Origin: Defluviitaleaceae bacterium
Lineage (GTDB): Bacteria; Bacillota; Clostridia; Lachnospirales; WQUN01
Direction: 5' to 3'
Length of the DNA: 7,127 nt
NCBI GenBank assembly: GCA_009782245.1
Contig: WRKK01000229.1
Location: 1 to 7,127, forward strand
This document shows, piece by piece, positions 4,808 through 7,127 of this stretch. The notes beneath the pieces were generated by a model that did no database searches, was not told where the DNA came from, and saw only the letters and a list, made by a program, of their open reading frames with translations. How positions within the stretch are numbered: position 1 is the first letter of the stretch; every line of letters starts with the position of its first letter. The translations under genes and the position numbers were made by a program.

Positions 4808-6166
4808 ATGTTTTCAAAATTAAGAAGTAAATTATTAGTATTGTTGGCTGCAACGTTGTTTGCTGTGCTGTTGCCAGTTTCGTTTATGGCTGCCAATGCA
4901 GATGTCGCCGCATTTACCCAATTTGAAATAAGCAGCACAACTGTAGAACCTGGTCAACCAGTAACAATATCAGTAGCCACAGTAGGTGCAACTTACGTAT
5001 TTGCGGAATCCGCTGGAATACGCATACCTGCCACAATGCTAACAGGCGAAAACGTCGCTCCTCGCAGGGCAACGTGGACGCTAACGGTTACTCCGTCAAC
5101 AACTCAAATTTTAACGTTATTCGCAAGCGTTGACCAAACAGGAACAAACGCCGCAAGTATCGCTGTTCCCATAACTGTTAATGTTGCACCCGCAGTTGCA
5201 CCAGCAGTTCCGCCGCCTTTGCCAGAAGTTCCCGCTCCAGCCCCCACGCCGCCGCCAGTAGTGCAAACAGGCAACGTTATTCATAGCGTTACCGAAACAA
5301 CTTCATCGGCACCAGGCAGGGTAACACTTACCGTTGTTACTAACGCCGAGCCAGGTTTTGTTTGGATTAACGTCGCCGACCGTTTTACGCAAGGCGTTAT
5401 AGTTTCGCAAAATGCCAACGAAATCACTTGGGAAATAGACTATCTGCCACCATCATTTGTACCGCACCAAGCCATAGTATACGCCAATAGCGAGTATTTG
5501 CTAGATGGTTTTGAGGCTAGTCAAAACGTAGCAGTAAACCTAACCGCAGTATACGTGCCAACAGCAGTACCGCAAATACTTAGAACCACATTAAGCCAAT
5601 CTTCCATAGATGACGGCGGACAGATAACAATAACAGTACGCACTAACGCCGATGTAGGCTTTGTTTGGGCGATGGTAGATGGTAACAGGGTAAATCTTAG
5701 CAGGAATACTGGCGTTGTAACAGGGCAGCAAATAACTTGGTCTGTTGCGGCTCGCCCCATTCGTACGCAGGATATAGAAATTTTTGCTAATACCGAAAAT
5801 ACTGATTCTGGTGCTGTTACTGGTAGTGCTCGCATAAACGTACGCGAACGTGGCTGGACAGAACGCCCAGGCGACTGGATTCTTACCGCTACTTTAACGG
5901 GCAATAACTTCCTACAAATAGGCGAAACAACCGAAATTAGCTTGCGGACAACTACCAATATTTCCAGAGTTTGGGCAATGGTAGACGGCACAAGAGTAGA
6001 GGGTCGCCGCATGGGTTCTTCGGAAACGGATATTCGTTGGGTTATTTACGGCATTGCTCCGCAACGTACCCAAAGTGTTGAAGTATTTGCAGGCAGAAAC
6101 CTTGACGACAGAGATCCCGCAACAACTACAGTAAACATAATGGTAATAGGCACAGAGCCGTTATAA
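4808..6166 (+). CDS. Secreted protein with four diverged beta-rich (Ig-like) repeats and a Pro-rich linker; function unknown
   Basis: I do not recognise a named family. The 452 residues begin with a classical signal peptide: Lys/Arg at 4-8, a hydrophobic core at 9-26, and an AANA/D site that predicts cleavage after residue 31. Four units of about 90 residues follow, near 38-126, 156-248, 256-345 and 357-448. The shared pattern is (V/I)T(I/L)xVxTN, then VWAxVDGxRV, a variable loop, ITWxV, a TQ or HQ, (I/V)xxFAN and a closing (I/V)NV strand. Units 3 and 4 agree best (VWAMVDG in both); unit 1 is the most diverged. Residues 127-151 form a Pro/Ala/Val-rich linker between units 1 and 2. The alternating hydrophobic pattern suggests small beta-sandwich domains. 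No LPxTG motif, SLH domain, lipobox, C-terminal membrane segment or enzyme motif is seen, so the protein is probably released or held to the wall non-covalently. AAAGGAG (4795-4801) lies 6 nt before the ATG. The gene appears monocistronic, with its own promoter and terminator. Confidence 0.85.
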   Translation: MFSKLRSKLLVLLAATLFAVLLPVSFMAANADVAAFTQFEISSTTVEPGQPVTISVATVGATYVFAESAGIRIPATMLTGENVAPRRATWTLTVTPSTTQILTLFASVDQTGTNAASIAVPITVNVAPAVAPAVPPPLPEVPAPAPTPPPVVQTGNVIHSVTETTSSAPGRVTLTVVTNAEPGFVWINVADRFTQGVIVSQNANEITWEIDYLPPSFVPHQAIVYANSEYLLDGFEASQNVAVNLTAVYVPTAVPQILRTTLSQSSIDDGGQITITVRTNADVGFVWAMVDGNRVNLSRNTGVVTGQQITWSVAARPIRTQDIEIFANTENTDSGAVTGSARINVRERGWTERPGDWILTATLTGNNFLQIGETTEISLRTTTNISRVWAMVDGTRVEGRRMGSSETDIRWVIYGIAPQRTQSVEVFAGRNLDDRDPATTTVNIMVIGTEPL

Positions 6167-6176
6167 TATATACCCT

Positions 6177-6207
6177 AACAGGGGTTGCAAACTGTAACCC
6201 CTGTTTT
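6177..6207 (+). terminator. Intrinsic terminator after the secreted protein gene
   Basis: AACAGGGGTT (6177-6186) and AACCCCTGTT (6196-6205) form a perfect 10-bp stem with a 9-nt loop, 10 nt after the stop codon. The T run behind it is short (TTTT at 6204-6207, then GTGCTGT), so termination may be incomplete and some transcript could read into the AraC-type gene. Confidence 0.8.
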
Positions 6208-6235
6208 GTGCTGTCTATAAAATTTAATATATAAT
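6206..6235 (+). promoter_or_regulatory. Candidate weak promoter of the AraC-type regulator gene
   Basis: A perfect TATAAT at 6230-6235 lies in an A/T-rich stretch. The best -35 partner is TTGTGC (6206-6211) at 18-nt spacing, which matches only half of TTGACA and overlaps the T run of the terminator. The predicted leader is about 38 nt. A poor -35 box would fit a regulated gene, but TATAAT can occur by chance here. Confidence 0.4.
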
Positions 6236-6279
6236 TTAATGTAAAATTGTTTTTATTGCCCAAATACCGAGGTGAAAAA

Positions 6280-7127
6280 ATGGCAAAACCAACCAAACCA
6301 AAAATATTCTTCGAGCAATTTGAAACGTTCTACTATTTCCATGGCAGTTCGCAAAATTGGGAAATGACAAACTTTCACGTTCACGATCAACACGAAATTT
6401 TGCTGTTTCTCAGTAGCGGCTCTACTTTGGAGATTGGCAACCGCCTTTATTTGCCGAAATCTGGCGATTTATTCTTCATAAACGACAAAGAATATCACCG
6501 CACACGAGGTTTGCCCAATAAATCGTACGAACGCTACGTTTTGCAGTTTGCCCCTGCTTTTTTTGCGGAGATTTCCGCCGCTTTCGGCTATAATTTTACT
6601 ATGTATTTTGAAAATCGTCCGCCAAATTTTATCCACCGCATAAATTTATCCGAGAACAATTTAATCCGAATTGAACAGCTTTTCGCCAATATCGAGCGAA
6701 ATATCATAAATCAAGCAGATATAAATCCAAAAACAGCCAAAAATGGCGAAATTTACACTAAAAACGCCAACCCAAAAACCGCCGCCGTAAAGCTAAATTT
6801 AGCAATTTTAGAGCTACTTATCGCAATCAACGAATTATACGAATTTCTCACAAAAGAGCCAGCCGAAACAATTCACAACGCCCACAATTCCGATTTTCCC
6901 GCCGAAACCGCCGCACCAATCACGCAACGCAATCTTATCGCACAAATTAAAAATTATATCAAAAATAATATAGAAGAAAAAATTTTGCTGAACGATATTG
7001 CAAAAACGTTTTTCATTTCGCCATATTATCTAAGCCACTATTTTAAGCAAGAAACAGGATTCAGCTTGGCGGCATACATAACGCACAAAAAAATCGAACT
7101 CGCCAAAACCTTGCTAAATGGCGGTTA
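6280..7127 (+). CDS. AraC-family transcription regulator (3' end beyond the window)
   Basis: The frame starts at ATG 6280, 5 nt after GAGGTG (6269-6274), and stays open for 282 codons to the right edge. Residues 33-75 form an AraC-type cupin sensor: HVHDQHEILLFLSSG, then the turn LYLPKSGDLFFIND and EYHRT, with metal- or ligand-facing His33, His35 and His38. The DNA-binding part begins near 218: IKNYIKNNIEEKILLNDIAK, then FFISPYYLSHYFKQETG (244-260) as the first helix-turn-helix and the connecting helix THKKIELAKTLL (268-279). The second helix-turn-helix, about 40 residues, is cut off by the window edge. The stretch from 143 to 215 is a polar, Asn/Lys/Ala-rich linker, longer than usual, with NPKTA repeated at 149-153 and 164-168. 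The ligand and targets are unknown. Regulators of this type often control sugar or surface-polysaccharide genes nearby, which would lie to the right. Confidence 0.92.
   Translation, partial: MAKPTKPKIFFEQFETFYYFHGSSQNWEMTNFHVHDQHEILLFLSSGSTLEIGNRLYLPKSGDLFFINDKEYHRTRGLPNKSYERYVLQFAPAFFAEISAAFGYNFTMYFENRPPNFIHRINLSENNLIRIEQLFANIERNIINQADINPKTAKNGEIYTKNANPKTAAVKLNLAILELLIAINELYEFLTKEPAETIHNAHNSDFPAETAAPITQRNLIAQIKNYIKNNIEEKILLNDIAKTFFISPYYLSHYFKQETGFSLAAYITHKKIELAKTLLNGG

Noticed and set aside
5521..6012. 163-codon minus-strand frame inside the secreted protein gene
   Set aside because: The plus-strand gene has a signal peptide, repeats, promoter, ribosome binding site and terminator; the antisense frame has none of these.

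Overview
The window comes from a bacterium, most likely a low- to mid-GC member of the Bacillota (Clostridia, possibly near Lachnospirales). The signs are the pyrH-frr-uppS-cdsA-dxr gene order, strong AGGAG-type ribosome binding sites, a UMP kinase with the GGGNFWRG and RADQIGMLATVMN motifs, and the MEP isoprenoid pathway. The assignment is inferred from protein texture and recalled family features, not from a database search.

Layout. (1) 1-242, + strand: the C-terminal end of an Rpn/YhgA-like (PD-(D/E)XK) nuclease-family protein, entering from the left edge and apparently out of frame with what precedes it. (2) 226-4507, - strand: a compact housekeeping cluster transcribed right to left, pyrH (UMP kinase), frr (ribosome recycling factor), uppS (undecaprenyl diphosphate synthase), cdsA (CDP-diglyceride synthase) and dxr (DXP reductoisomerase). 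pyrH/frr overlap by 17 bp, frr/uppS by 4 bp (ATGA) and cdsA/dxr by 4 bp (GTGA). The only gap is the roughly 250 bp between uppS and cdsA, which holds two different palindromic repeat-like elements. (3) 4508-4807: a divergent regulatory region with one good sigma-70/SigA-type promoter in each direction and A/T-rich tracts beside them. (4) 4808-6166, + strand: a secreted protein of unknown function, with a signal peptide, four diverged beta-rich repeats of about 90 residues and a Pro/Ala-rich linker, followed by a likely intrinsic terminator. (5) 6280-7127, + strand: an AraC-family transcription regulator cut by the right edge.

How the genes fit together. Dxr commits carbon to isoprenoid precursors, UppS turns them into the C55 carrier lipid for wall synthesis, and CdsA makes the CDP-diacylglycerol precursor of phospholipids. 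PyrH supplies UDP, and hence UTP, CTP and UDP-sugars. Frr recycles ribosomes. The cluster therefore couples growth, translation and envelope supply. The rseP gene that often follows dxr in this cluster is not present; dxr runs directly into the convergent Rpn-like fragment.

Most of the window is ordinary core genome. The parts most worth a second look are the unrecognised secreted repeat protein, the shifted Rpn tail with its own ribosome binding site, the two repeat elements inside the operon, and an altered conserved loop in the UMP kinase. I see no CRISPR array, tRNA, rRNA, insertion sequence or evident new defence system.
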